DNA of 47,596 nt from JBNKEI01 sp050288705 (GTDB lineage Bacteria; Myxococcota; Myxococcia; Myxococcales; UBA5297). Every line of letters begins with the position of its first letter. Within the stretch, counting starts at the first letter, position 1. Location of the stretch: the NCBI GenBank assembly GCA_050288705.1, contig JBNKEI010000020.1, forward strand, positions 1 to 47,596. The letters are read 5' to 3'. Both the position numbers and the translations under genes were made by a program. Below, one piece after another: positions 9,113-18,013 of the stretch. A model generated the notes under the pieces. That model did not search any database and was not told the DNA's origin. It saw only the letters and a program-made list of their open reading frames with translations.

Positions 9113-9408
9113 GCCTTCTTTGATAAGCACTGAAGCGCCAATACAGTTTTTTTACCCATGAGCTGATTGAGACGATGGCATATAGTGGTACTCTCTCTTT
9201 CAATATCAGTGGCAAATTCAGGATTAAGTTCCACCACCAGAAGGCCATTTTGAAATGATACAGGTCGTGAATGTCGAGCCAAAATTGGTCCCACTGCTTC
9301 TGACCATAGAGGGAGAAGCGCACGTCCACATTCTGGTGTCTTGATAGCCAACTTTTTGAGTGTCCGGGCGAGACCTACTTTTATATCTTCAAAATTGGAT
9401 TGAGCCAT
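9109..9408 (-). CDS. DUF721 / DciA-like protein
   Basis: This 99-residue protein has the DUF721 pattern. An N-terminal helical part is followed by LWSEAVGPILARHSRPVSFQNGLLVVELNPEFATDIERE, broken into its typical pieces LWSEAVGPILARHSRPVSF and NGLLVVELNPEFATDIERE. This KH-like half corresponds to DciA, the loader or operator of the replicative helicase DnaB in bacteria without DnaC. The short form lacks the long disordered tail of some DciA proteins. It is cotranscribed with the CAP-domain gene (4-bp overlap). The replication role is inferred from the family only. Confidence 0.72.
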   Translation of the reverse strand: MAQSNFEDIKVGLARTLKKLAIKTPECGRALLPLWSEAVGPILARHSRPVSFQNGLLVVELNPEFATDIERESTTICHRLNQLMGKKTVLALQCLSKKA

Positions 9409-9640
9409 AATTATCGGTAGTCTATCTCGTTTCGATGCTTCTAGTCGAGCTTACTTTTGCGTAGATCGTGAAGCTGCAGGACGAAATTGATAAACATTAT
9501 TTCTAAATTGTGCATAATTGGGATTGTTAAGTATTCGAATGCTGACGTAGTAAATAGAAATGTTGTTGAATTAGATGCTTCTAATATAGGGAATTATTTA
9601 GATTTTGCGGTTGTAGAACTGTTTGAATTGAGGAGCTTCC

Positions 9641-11560
9641 ATGCCAGTATGTTTGAATTCTAAGTCATTTTTTTTCAGGAAAACAAAAGAGAAATCAAAG
9701 CAGAAGGTTGTTGCTCATAGTCAACAATCGCCTGACTTATTGCAGGGTGTGCAGGGTGTGCAGGGTGTGGAAGACACTTTCGCTTTCCAGACGATAGGAA
9801 AAGCCAAGCAAACCAGGGTTGCATCTACATCTGCATCGCGTCCGATGGCTGGTTGCTTATTCGCTGGAGCAAAGATCCCCTATAGTCTCAAGGATAGCGA
9901 AGTGCTTTCGGAACGGGACAAAGTAGAGATTTTGCTGAATGAGGCGCAGTTGAGCTTGACTAAGGATCTGTGCATGAGCCTTGGTTCGAGGATCTTCTCT
10001 GGGCGTTTGCTAGGTCTCCTTGAGGAGAATTCTCAGCCTGTCTGGATAAATGTGAAACCCGACTCTAGTGGTCCGGAAGTCAACAATCTGCAAATTCGCC
10101 GACAAGGGCATATAAGGGACGATCAGGTCGAGGTGGTTAATCTGCGGCGTAGTCCTGGCCAGTCTATCGAGTCCTTTGTTTTGCGTGGGATTGAGAATGC
10201 AGTCAGGCTGGGTATAGGGCAGATAACGCCGGAACAAGCATCCCATAACGCTAATTCGCAGACAGGCGATCTCGAAATTCAGTACAGCCCTGAGGACCAG
10301 GCAAAGGCGATAACAAGCTCCTTTTCTCCTCCAAAAAAAACAGATTCCACTGATTTTTATTATGGAAACACTATTCCGATGGATGCTCCAGTTTCGCAAT
10401 ATGTACAGATAAGGAATCTGGAAGAGCTTAGAACGGGAAACTTGCATCCTGTTGAAAAACCTTATGACCAAACAACCAATGATGCTATGCGCCAAGAATT
10501 TCTCCGGCAAATGGAGGTGTTTAATAGGGAATATGTTTCACCCGAGTTTTCGTACGTGCTTGAGAAAGAGCACGAAAAAAGTCCGGTACCATCGGAATTA
10601 GTGCCAAATACTATTCTAGATACTATTGAAGAAGTTTCGGAAGTTGAATTAGCTTCCACAACGCCTAGCGGCTTCCATGGCCCAATGGAGACAGGCGAGC
10701 CATCTCACGCCAACGACGAAATCCAGAGCGATGTTTCGGCGCAATCGGAAAGTTCGCCGCATAAAAATATGCCTCTCCATGCTTCGCCCGTCAGTCGGTC
10801 AGGCAGTCGTGCGAAAACGAGTTCCGAACAGGTGCATGAATATTTAATTAGCCAACCTGCATGGCTGCACAGTGCGGCAGCGAAGGCCCAAAACGGTGCG
10901 GAGAGGGATTTGGCTAAAGCCCAAAGAAGCGCGAAAGCAATGCTGCCCCAATCGCCTTCTTCCGTAGAACAATCGGAAGACAATCGAATGAGGGATCGAA
11001 CAGGTGCGTCGCCTTTCGCTGCTAGCGAAGAGCGTGTTGAAAATGAAATGGAGGCGTTTTGGGAAAAAGCCGCAACTGAAGCGAAAAACAAGGCCACTGC
11101 GGCAGATTCGGAAGTTAAAGCGGCAGAAGCCCGTCTCAAGGCATTAAAAAAGACTCAGCGTTCCAAATGGGCATTCAAAGTAATGCCTCAGGAGAAAGCG
11201 CTGCACCTGGCCGTTAGGGAGGCAGAATTAAAATACGAGCAAACAGTGCTGGACGCCAGGAAAGCTGCCGATGAGGCTTACTATAGGGAAGAATTCGTAC
11301 GTCAAAAAACTTATCAGCCAGCTAAAATAGGGAGCTCTTCATGGGAAAAAGCTGCAATTGAAGCGAAAAATAAGGCCATTGCAGATTCCGAAGTTAAGGC
11401 GGCAGAAGCCCATCTCAAGGCATTGAAAAAGACTCAGCAATCCAAGTGGTTATTTAAAATAATGCCTCAAGAGAAAGCGTTGCGTCTGGCTATTAAGGAG
11501 GCAAAACTAAGATACGAGCAAGCGGTACAGGACGCCCGGAAAGCGGCCGATAAGGCTTAA
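9641..11560 (+). CDS. Large hydrophilic protein with C-terminal coiled-coil duplication, function unknown
   Basis: I do not recognise this 639-residue protein. The start ATG has a TTGAGGAGC ribosome site 6 bases upstream. There is no signal peptide or membrane segment. Near residues 35-43 a QGV tripeptide is repeated three times. The middle (about 60-470) is polar, low in cysteine and mostly without repeats. The C-terminus carries two tandem units of 72-73 residues (about 474-546 and 568-639). Each begins WEKAA-EAKNKA and ends DARKAAD-A, and both are Ala/Lys/Glu-rich and likely helical coiled coil. The two are separated by a 21-residue linker. It overlaps the convergent hybrid kinase gene by 4 bp. 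It could be a cytoplasmic scaffold or a secreted effector; nothing in the sequence decides this. Confidence 0.6.
   Translation: MPVCLNSKSFFFRKTKEKSKQKVVAHSQQSPDLLQGVQGVQGVEDTFAFQTIGKAKQTRVASTSASRPMAGCLFAGAKIPYSLKDSEVLSERDKVEILLNEAQLSLTKDLCMSLGSRIFSGRLLGLLEENSQPVWINVKPDSSGPEVNNLQIRRQGHIRDDQVEVVNLRRSPGQSIESFVLRGIENAVRLGIGQITPEQASHNANSQTGDLEIQYSPEDQAKAITSSFSPPKKTDSTDFYYGNTIPMDAPVSQYVQIRNLEELRTGNLHPVEKPYDQTTNDAMRQEFLRQMEVFNREYVSPEFSYVLEKEHEKSPVPSELVPNTILDTIEEVSEVELASTTPSGFHGPMETGEPSHANDEIQSDVSAQSESSPHKNMPLHASPVSRSGSRAKTSSEQVHEYLISQPAWLHSAAAKAQNGAERDLAKAQRSAKAMLPQSPSSVEQSEDNRMRDRTGASPFAASEERVENEMEAFWEKAATEAKNKATAADSEVKAAEARLKALKKTQRSKWAFKVMPQEKALHLAVREAELKYEQTVLDARKAADEAYYREEFVRQKTYQPAKIGSSSWEKAAIEAKNKAIADSEVKAAEAHLKALKKTQQSKWLFKIMPQEKALRLAIKEAKLRYEQAVQDARKAADKA
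9742..9768 (+). repeat. Triplicated 9-bp repeat in coding sequence
   Basis: GCAGGGTGT occurs three times in perfect tandem (9742-9750, 9751-9759, 9760-9768), encoding three successive Gln-Gly-Val triplets in the large coiled-coil protein. Perfect conservation points to recent slippage, so copy number may vary between strains. Confidence 0.9.
11060..11557 (+). repeat. Internal duplication encoding two ~72-residue coiled-coil units
   Basis: The segments 11060-11278 and 11342-11557 are clearly homologous at DNA and protein level and lie at the 3' end of the large coiled-coil gene. The first unit has one extra alanine codon (ATAAD against AIAD). The conserved core is LKALKKTQ-SKW-FK-MPQEKAL. The synonymous differences show the duplication is not very recent. 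Confidence 0.85.
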
Positions 11561-14235
11561 GTGATGTGCTTTGCCTGAGGCGCCTCTTTTTGGTAATTCA
11601 CGCGCAAAACATTCTCTAAATCTTCTTTTCGAAATGGTTTGCGCAGCACTATGGTATCGGTTTCCAAATCATGTTGGGTAATGAGCTGCTCGCGAGGTAG
11701 CCCGGAAGTAAGAATAATGTGGAGTGAAGGAAAGAGTTTAGCAATTTGTTTTTTTAACTGAATGCCATTGCCGCCTTTTCCTAAATGAATATCGCTTATG
11801 ACTAGGTGAATAGAAGAATTGATGGTTAGGTAATCCAATGCCGAAATAACACTATTAGCGGTAATCACCTGAAATTCCAAGGTTTGTAATAACTCACTAA
11901 CTGTTTCGCGAACCTCGGCATCGTCTTCAACCAATAAAACTTGATTTTGTGTGGTAGTAGGAGTCAAAGTTTTGCAAGAATTATTCTCCAAATAATCTTC
12001 TTTTGATTTCGCGCCCGAATTAATTGCTAAGGTTGGAGGAGAATCGGTTGGTAATATTATTCTAATGGTGGTGCCGACTTGAATTTGGCTGTCAATTTCT
12101 ATTTTGCCACCTGATTGTTTAACGAATCCATACACAATACTTAGACCCAGGCCACTGCCTTCTCCTGGGCTTTTGGTAGAAAAAAAAGGTTCAAAAACTC
12201 TTTCCAGCTGGTATTCAGGAATTCCGCAACCGGTGTCTATTACCTCGATAATTACCTGCGGGGCTTTCATTTGTCTCGAATAGCTAACCGAGCGAGTCGA
12301 AAAACGTAGTGTTCCCCCTTGAGGCATGGCTGAACTACTATTTATAGCCAGATTGAGAAGAGAGTTTTCTAGTTGGGTTCCATCTACGTGCACCCATGTT
12401 TGGGGAGCATTCAAGTCAAGTTCCACGCGGATTCTATTTCCCACGCTATACTCTGCCAAATCAATCATTTCTTGAATTAATTCATCGACTTGCACCCACT
12501 CCGGTGTGAGTTGTTGTTTGCTGGCGAAAGCGAGAAGACGCCGGGTAAGATTGGCGCCTCGTTCGGATGCGGCAAGAGCTCGGCGGGCATACCGCTTCTG
12601 AGAGTCAGCTAATTCTTGGTCAAGAAGCAATTCCAAATTGCCAATGGTAGCGGCTAACAAATTGTTAAAGTCGTGAGCTACTCCTCCAGTGAGCTGACCA
12701 AGGACTTCCATTTTTTGCGATTGACGTAGTTGCGCTTCGGCGGTTCGGCGCTCAGTCAAATCACTGTATAGCCTGACCACGCCTCCATCGGGCATAGGGC
12801 GACTGCGCACTTCCACTACTTTTCCATTTTCGAAATGAAGCTCAAACGTTTGTGGAGTGTTAAGGTTTTTGAAGCTAAATAATAAATTATGATTTGTGGA
12901 ATGAAAATGAAGGCTCTCTTCTCGGCAAGGAGGAAGCAAAGACCGAACCTGTTCCAAAGACATTCCCCGGCAGATTTGATTGCCGGGTATCTCTAAAATT
13001 TCTAAAAATTGAGGATTGTAGGTGAATAGACGAAATTGGTTATCAAATACACTTAATCCATCGTGAATATTGGCAAATACTGCTTTCAATAGATTAGTTT
13101 GCTCATTAAGGTCGGCAGTAAGAGTTTTTCGAGCTACCGCATTTTCGCGAAACACATTAAAAGCGCGTGCCAAATCCCCAACTTCGTCACCACGGTTAGT
13201 TGCTGGAACTGCTTGGGAGGTATCACCTTGCGCAAGGCGGGTCATAAGCTCGGTAACCGCACCTAAGCTGCGGGTTAAGCGAAAGACCAAGGTCATTCCC
13301 AGGCCAGCGGCTAGTAAGCAAAATATGGCAATTAAGCCAATTCCTGTTTGGCCAGAACGCACGGTAGCGTAGACAGTATTACTTTGGCGATTTACTCTGT
13401 CTTGCAGTAGAGAAACAAAGTGGTTAATTTCTTTGCCAAGCTGTACAGAAATTGCTCGTGTAGAAGCTAATAAATAAGCTTTGCGCTCAACCAAAACAAG
13501 CTGACGCTGGCGAAGTTCAAAGATATTGTTATTGTTGCTGCCCAGAGAATACAATATTTCTTGTATGGCGTGAGGTGAGGGAGCCGTTTTTTTTAATTTG
13601 GTAGATAGCATTTGGTATTGCAGTCGTAAATCATTGACGTTTTCTCCGGTGGCGGTTACGCTAGCCAAAAATATATTGGAAATAGATTGAGCTAGTTGCC
13701 GCAGTGATGGGGATTGGTTCGAATAGTAAGCACGGAATTTGTTTAGGCGAAATAGGTGCTGACGGATATCTTCGCGTAAAAATAATTCCTGACGAGTTTC
13801 ATTTGTAAGCAAAGTTAAAGTTTTTTCCAATTTGTGCAGCATGTTTCGTAATTCTGGAGTGGAGGCTTTCAAAAGCGGAAGGTTTTGAGCCAATAATAAT
13901 ACCTCACGAGTTTTGGAACGTAGTACGGCGGTTTCTGTTTGCAACTGGAAAGGGATAGTTGCTTCTGCTACGTAGGGTGCTAGCGCTGCCAAATAAGAGC
14001 TGCGTTCAGCTAGCTCTAAAGATCGGGCAATGTCCGGGAGAACATCTTCATCGAAAGTACGTATCGCTTGTTGGGTATTGGTTAATCCTTTCCAGCCTAC
14101 TGCTGCCAAAACTAGCGAAAAGGCGCAAACAAAAGTAAACGCCCATAAAAGCCGCGATCGGCCGCTGGTGGGTATCAATCTGGCAAAGAAAGCCAATGAA
14201 AGGGCAATTCGATACAATCGCCCATTTTTTAACAC
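11557..14235 (-). CDS. Hybrid sensor histidine kinase (HAMP-PAS-HisKA-HATPase-REC)
   Basis: This is a membrane hybrid kinase of 892 residues. TM1 is at about 27-48 (LLWAFTFVCAFSLVLAAVG). A helical periplasmic sensor of about 250 residues follows, rich in Leu and Gln like four-helix TorS-type sensors. TM2 is near 300-320, then a HAMP domain (LAQGDTSQAVPATNRGDEVG) and a PAS-like domain (DGLSVFDNQFRLFTYNPQFL). The HisKA box is GGVAHDFNNLL, the ATPase has DTGCGIPEYQ and GLGLSIVYGF, and the C-terminal receiver has VLLVEDDAEVRETV with its Asp in HLVISDIHLG. The start is GTG 14235, which overlaps the stop of the response-regulator gene by 7 bp. The two therefore form a coupled pair. The signal is unknown. 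Confidence 0.9.
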   Translation of the reverse strand: MLKNGRLYRIALSLAFFARLIPTSGRSRLLWAFTFVCAFSLVLAAVGWKGLTNTQQAIRTFDEDVLPDIARSLELAERSSYLAALAPYVAEATIPFQLQTETAVLRSKTREVLLLAQNLPLLKASTPELRNMLHKLEKTLTLLTNETRQELFLREDIRQHLFRLNKFRAYYSNQSPSLRQLAQSISNIFLASVTATGENVNDLRLQYQMLSTKLKKTAPSPHAIQEILYSLGSNNNNIFELRQRQLVLVERKAYLLASTRAISVQLGKEINHFVSLLQDRVNRQSNTVYATVRSGQTGIGLIAIFCLLAAGLGMTLVFRLTRSLGAVTELMTRLAQGDTSQAVPATNRGDEVGDLARAFNVFRENAVARKTLTADLNEQTNLLKAVFANIHDGLSVFDNQFRLFTYNPQFLEILEIPGNQICRGMSLEQVRSLLPPCREESLHFHSTNHNLLFSFKNLNTPQTFELHFENGKVVEVRSRPMPDGGVVRLYSDLTERRTAEAQLRQSQKMEVLGQLTGGVAHDFNNLLAATIGNLELLLDQELADSQKRYARRALAASERGANLTRRLLAFASKQQLTPEWVQVDELIQEMIDLAEYSVGNRIRVELDLNAPQTWVHVDGTQLENSLLNLAINSSSAMPQGGTLRFSTRSVSYSRQMKAPQVIIEVIDTGCGIPEYQLERVFEPFFSTKSPGEGSGLGLSIVYGFVKQSGGKIEIDSQIQVGTTIRIILPTDSPPTLAINSGAKSKEDYLENNSCKTLTPTTTQNQVLLVEDDAEVRETVSELLQTLEFQVITANSVISALDYLTINSSIHLVISDIHLGKGGNGIQLKKQIAKLFPSLHIILTSGLPREQLITQHDLETDTIVLRKPFRKEDLENVLRVNYQKEAPQAKHIT

Positions 14236-14960
14236 CGAACAACCTGGGCCGAAAGCGAGTAACCTATTCCTCGTTCAGTACGAATTAGGGTTGGATTTTT
14301 GGGGTTAGATTCAATTTTTCTTCTCAGCCGAAGAATAATAACGTCGATAGTACGATCGAAAATATCCGTATCGAGGCCGCGCGTTTTTTCCAATAGTTGA
14401 TCGCGAGAAAAAACATGATTGGGAGAGCGAACGAGAGTTTCTAAAAGACTAAATTCGGCTTGAGTAAGAGAAATGGCCTCATTTTGGTCATTGCAAACCA
14501 CTCGGCTGGTGAAATCAATGACCCAAGGGCCGAACCTAAAACGTTCGTGGCGGTTGGCGTGGTCATTGCTATGGTGGTTTTCCGTGATGGTTCGCCGTAA
14601 TAGAGCCCTCACCCTAGCAACAAGCTCACGGCTATTAAATGGCTTCCTTACAAAGTCATCGGCTACTAATTCTAGACCTACAATGCAGTCGGTTTGATCG
14701 CCTTTTCCGGAAAGCATCAAAATAGGAATAGCGGACTCGCGGCGCAATTCTCTAGCTAGAATTAGGCCATCTTCATCTGGTAGTCGCAAATCGATGATTA
14801 CTAGGGAGAATGCTTGCTGCAGCAGTACTCGGCGCATATCTATGCCGTTGGCTACGGCAGTGACCTTAAACCCTGCATTTGAGAATAGGTCAATTAGTAA
14901 TTCTCGCATTTCAGTTTCGTCATCGACTACTAATATGTGGGTTTTTGTAGACTCTTTCAT
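14229..14960 (-). CDS. OmpR/PhoB-family response regulator
   Basis: This is a DNA-binding response regulator of 243 residues. The receiver domain has VVDDETEMRE near the start, the phospho-acceptor in VIIDLRLPDEDG (about D57), then MLSGKGD and RKPFNSREL. The C-terminal winged helix (about 145-240) contains LTQAEFSLLETLVRSPNHVFSR-type text, visible as LTQAEFSLLETLV, SRDQLLEKTRG, FDRTIDVIILRLRRKIE and IRTERGIGYSL. The frame opens at 15017, but ATG 14960 has a GGAGAG ribosome site and begins directly before the receiver fold. It is the first gene of a two-gene operon with the hybrid kinase, so it is the probable output partner. Its targets are unknown. Confidence 0.93.
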   Translation of the reverse strand: MKESTKTHILVVDDETEMRELLIDLFSNAGFKVTAVANGIDMRRVLLQQAFSLVIIDLRLPDEDGLILARELRRESAIPILMLSGKGDQTDCIVGLELVADDFVRKPFNSRELVARVRALLRRTITENHHSNDHANRHERFRFGPWVIDFTSRVVCNDQNEAISLTQAEFSLLETLVRSPNHVFSRDQLLEKTRGLDTDIFDRTIDVIILRLRRKIESNPKNPTLIRTERGIGYSLSAQVVRC

Positions 14961-15081
14961 GCAGACTCTCCGGTAGTCTAATGTATATTTTGCTAAAAAT
15001 TGGGAGAGTGCAATCAAGATATTTCCTTGTAAGCGTTTTTGGAGAGATTATTTGGAATTTTGTACGGTCATCGCATCGCCC

Positions 15082-15960
15082 CTAATCTTTTACTGCTTCC
15101 ATGTACATCATCCAGGGACGGTACACATTGTCGAAATGAGCGGGGTTGCGCAGAACAGGAGAGCAGCTCTGGCCAGCGCCGGAAAGATAAACAGTTTTAA
15201 ATCCGGCGGCTCTCAGCATCTTTTCTAGCTTAGTTGGATTCCACCAATTAATATGGTGGCTGCGATAGGTTTTTTGAAGCTCCAGGCTGCATTGGGAAGT
15301 GCAAAAGTCGAGAGCGCCTTCTATGCCCCTGGTTTCAAGTAAGTTTAGAAACTGAGCGTCGCTGATTCTTTTTTGCTCTCCTTCTGCGGCGCTGGTACTT
15401 TCGGCTACCGACTTGGCGACATGAATTATTATCGCCTGTACTATGGAAATTTCTCCAGGAACTGCCCAAGGGAAAAATCGCCAATCGTTTCGCGCTCGCG
15501 CTCTAAAGTCCAGGTCAATATTAGGCGCAACTACGCGAAACGCTCCATTGACCCGAAGTATTCGCCAAACCTCTTCAAAAAAGCGATGAGCAGCATCATT
15601 GGGTATATGCTCAATGGTGAGGCGACTATGAACCAATTCGGCGCTCTCGCTCTCTATTGGTAGAGGCTCAATGGAAAGTAAATCGTGGGCAATGTCGAGC
15701 AAAGGATTGAATAGACTGGGCTTATGGGAATCTCCCATGCCCTTTTTCCACCGACGAACCACGTCAACATTAGTCCAGCAAGGGTGGTTAATCCCACCGC
15801 CAAAACCAAAATGCCCGCCCGCAGAAATATTATAAAACTGCCTTTTTTGGACACTCTCTTTCCCAAAGATTTCTACATAAGAAGCTATGTCATTAGGACG
15901 GAGTCGTTTAATTTGGAATCCTGAAGTCAAAAACAAATTTTGGACCAAGTTTTTTAACAT
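15082..15960 (-). CDS. Predicted SAM-dependent methyltransferase
   Basis: This 292-residue protein has an AAGGAG ribosome site before the ATG. The central part resembles class I methyltransferases of the Methyltransf_11 / COG4627 type. A glycine-rich segment GGHFGFGGGINHPCWTNVDVV stands for motif I (its pieces FGFGGG and NVDVV are the key parts). LPIESESAELVHSRLTIEHI (split as LPIESESAEL and IEHIP) is the typical post-motif acidic strand. EVWRILRVNGAFRVVAPNID matches the usual 'R-LKPGG-lrvv-Pd' strand. Its motif I lacks a classical GxGxG, so cofactor binding is likely but not certain. The substrate is unknown; relatives often modify sugars or sit in polysaccharide clusters. It is monocistronic. 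Confidence 0.68.
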   Translation of the reverse strand: MLKNLVQNLFLTSGFQIKRLRPNDIASYVEIFGKESVQKRQFYNISAGGHFGFGGGINHPCWTNVDVVRRWKKGMGDSHKPSLFNPLLDIAHDLLSIEPLPIESESAELVHSRLTIEHIPNDAAHRFFEEVWRILRVNGAFRVVAPNIDLDFRARARNDWRFFPWAVPGEISIVQAIIIHVAKSVAESTSAAEGEQKRISDAQFLNLLETRGIEGALDFCTSQCSLELQKTYRSHHINWWNPTKLEKMLRAAGFKTVYLSGAGQSCSPVLRNPAHFDNVYRPWMMYMEAVKD

Positions 15961-16067
15961 CGTTCCGCTCCTTAAAGTTCTTTTTAGTGCCCAATCATTT
16001 TACTGCATAGCCATTATTTAGCCAAGTCAAAAGTCAGCTCTGACCAATTGGCTTAAATAAATTGATT

Positions 16068-17201
16068 TTATCGAGCACTATTTTCGCTTTCAGAAATTAT
16101 TGCTCGATCGTAATGGATAGTTAAATCAGAATTAGTCAAAACATGATTGACTACCATGGCTCCATAAATCTCGAATGATGAACCATTTAGCACCAGGTCG
16201 GTTTTGGGCGCATAAAGATTACCTGCGAGTATAGATTTTTCTGGCCAATTAATACTTCCTGAGGACCCAACATATATTCGTAATGCCTGAGGGCGTTGGG
16301 GATTTCCCAGTCGCACTAACTCCATCACGTTAACGTTGCCACCAATAAACAAATCAAGCTTGGCACCCGGGGCTATTTCCACTGCAAAGGCTCCGCCTAG
16401 AGTAATATTTCCCGCTACAAACAAAGCGGTGTTCTCTACTATGCGCAAAGTAACCTGACCTTGATTGCTCTGAATGTTGGAAAGGAAAAATTTTCCGCAG
16501 GACAATTCTAGGGTTAAATCGCCGCGAATATTTGACAAGGCATTTTCAGAAAGACCAATTGTATTATTGTCATTTATTAAGCGATGATTTTCGATAAAAG
16601 TGGCCACGTCAATCAATTCGGTTGATTGGCATTTGCACGGGGCTGGAACTTCGACCGCTGAGGAAATGTATTTATTTGCCCAAACCTTATTTTCATCGAT
16701 TTCATTTGGCGTAGTCAGCGAGCCGGTCACAGTCAGCGACGAAACGTTAATATTACCGCCAATTTGTGCGTCCTGTCCAACTTTCACCTGAGCAAAGGGA
16801 ATATTCAAGTTCCCGCTTAATTCAAGGTTTTTTTCTATGTGTAAGTGTTTTATTTCTTCAATTCCTCCTCCAGATACTAGTAAATTTCCTCCTACGTAGA
16901 CCATGCCGTTCAGGTGTAGCTTTCCATTTACTCCTACATGAGCGCCTTCATTTACCATTTGTGGAGTCAATTGGGAATCGAAGCTATTGGTTCGCAAGTT
17001 GCCACCAAAGGTTAGATCTCCGCAGGCGCACATAGCATTCTGAAAAGCGGTTTTCGCTAATTGCCTTGAGCGAACATTGCTATTTTCGAAAGCAATGTTG
17101 TCCTGGCAAGAACTAGAGCGAAAAGTGGCAATGGTATCTCTAGTCATGCAGGCGGCGAAAAAAATAATGCATCCTACTAGGTAAAAATTCCGGGTTTTCA
17201 T
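16068..17201 (-). CDS. Outer-surface lipoprotein with bactofilin/DUF7305-like beta repeats
   Basis: This is a secreted lipoprotein of 377 residues. The signal peptide ends in the lipobox FFAAC (Cys about residue 18). The rest is a regular series of short beta-strand repeats with V-GGNL, LHLNG, LELSGNLN, QIGGNINV, LFVAGNITLGG and FIGGNVNV. It ends in NLYAPKTDLVLNG and FEIYGAMVV-hyDra text, as in the DUF7305 / polymer-forming cytoskeletal-like surface proteins known from myxobacteria. A beta-helix is likely. It is the third gene of a coupled set: its ATG overlaps the stop of the TPR-membrane protein gene (ATGA). It is probably an envelope component controlled by the sigma factor upstream. Confidence 0.72.
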   Translation of the reverse strand: MKTRNFYLVGCIIFFAACMTRDTIATFRSSSCQDNIAFENSNVRSRQLAKTAFQNAMCACGDLTFGGNLRTNSFDSQLTPQMVNEGAHVGVNGKLHLNGMVYVGGNLLVSGGGIEEIKHLHIEKNLELSGNLNIPFAQVKVGQDAQIGGNINVSSLTVTGSLTTPNEIDENKVWANKYISSAVEVPAPCKCQSTELIDVATFIENHRLINDNNTIGLSENALSNIRGDLTLELSCGKFFLSNIQSNQGQVTLRIVENTALFVAGNITLGGAFAVEIAPGAKLDLFIGGNVNVMELVRLGNPQRPQALRIYVGSSGSINWPEKSILAGNLYAPKTDLVLNGSSFEIYGAMVVNHVLTNSDLTIHYDRAIISESENSAR

Positions 17202-18013
17202 GGTTGTACCTCGGTACTGCGACGCTTGGCCATGGGAGCCATGGCTGATTGGGGATGATGAGAAAGAAAGTCACGTAGTGCCGCGGCTTCACCAGCAGTA
17301 TTGCCCAATGCGCGTTGCGTTTCCGCAATTCCCCAGCGCGCTTCTTCAGCCAAGGGCCCGGTTGGCCGAGTTGCCAATGCCCGTCGATAATAATTCAGCG
17401 CACCTGCAGGGTCATTGAGCTGTTGCAAATGTAGCGTTGCCGAAGCGATTTGCGCTACTACTGCCGCATCTGATTGAGGAAATCGGTTGACCACCCCTCG
17501 GTATAGTTTATCAGCCTGGTCCCATTGTCGGGAGCGACGAAATTCATTGGCGCGCGCCAACATATCTTCTGACACCGAAGCAAGCCGATGGAATTGCAGT
17601 GCACCGGTTTTGCTGGGAGTTTTTTTTATATCGTAGAAGTTACGATCGGGAGGGACGGTATTTTTGGGAAGATTACTATTAGCAGAAAGAGTAGTTTTCG
17701 GTGAGTTCTGAAAGAACAATGATTCCTGGTCAGCGCTAAAAAACGATTGCTGAATAGTTACTGCTATTGCTCCAATAGACAACAGAGTTGTCAAGGTAGC
17801 GGCAAGCAGCATTGCTCGCCTACTGCGCTTATTTCGTATTCGAAAAATCGGAATTGCTGGCGTATTCGGGGGGGAGGCCTGTTCAATAATGGACTTGACT
17901 AATTGATCATTCCATTCTGGGCGAAGCTGCGGCGCTGGTCCTGGCCGTTCATCAAGCCTGGGCAGCAGTTTATCCAGCGTAAGCGGCTCGTTACCTTGGT
18001 AATCCCGGCTCAC
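17198..18013 (-). CDS. Single-pass membrane protein with periplasmic TPR domain, probable anti-sigma-like partner
   Basis: The frame opens at 18121, but GTG 18013 forms a GTGA overlap with the sigma-factor stop and has GGAGA 5 bases upstream, so the protein is about 271 residues. Residues 1-66 are cytoplasmic (EWNDQLVKSIIEQASPP). One membrane helix is at about 67-88 (AMLLAATLTTLLSIGAIAV). A linker leads to a C-terminal TPR block: ANEFRRSRQWDQADKLYRGVVNRFP, seen as FRRSRQWDQADKLY, then LNDPAGALNYYRRAL and AEEARWGIAETQRALGN. The layout (cytoplasmic N-terminus, one TM, extracytoplasmic domain, coupled to an ECF-type sigma gene) fits an anti-sigma factor. There is no zinc-binding H-x3-C-x2-C motif, so this role is an inference. 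Confidence 0.7.
   Translation of the reverse strand: MSRDYQGNEPLTLDKLLPRLDERPGPAPQLRPEWNDQLVKSIIEQASPPNTPAIPIFRIRNKRSRRAMLLAATLTTLLSIGAIAVTIQQSFFSADQESLFFQNSPKTTLSANSNLPKNTVPPDRNFYDIKKTPSKTGALQFHRLASVSEDMLARANEFRRSRQWDQADKLYRGVVNRFPQSDAAVVAQIASATLHLQQLNDPAGALNYYRRALATRPTGPLAEEARWGIAETQRALGNTAGEAAALRDFLSHHPQSAMAPMAKRRSTEVQP

Noticed and set aside
10010..10510. 166-codon minus-strand frame inside the coiled-coil gene
   Set aside because: It lies wholly within a longer plus-strand gene with a good ribosome site and has no protein-family features.
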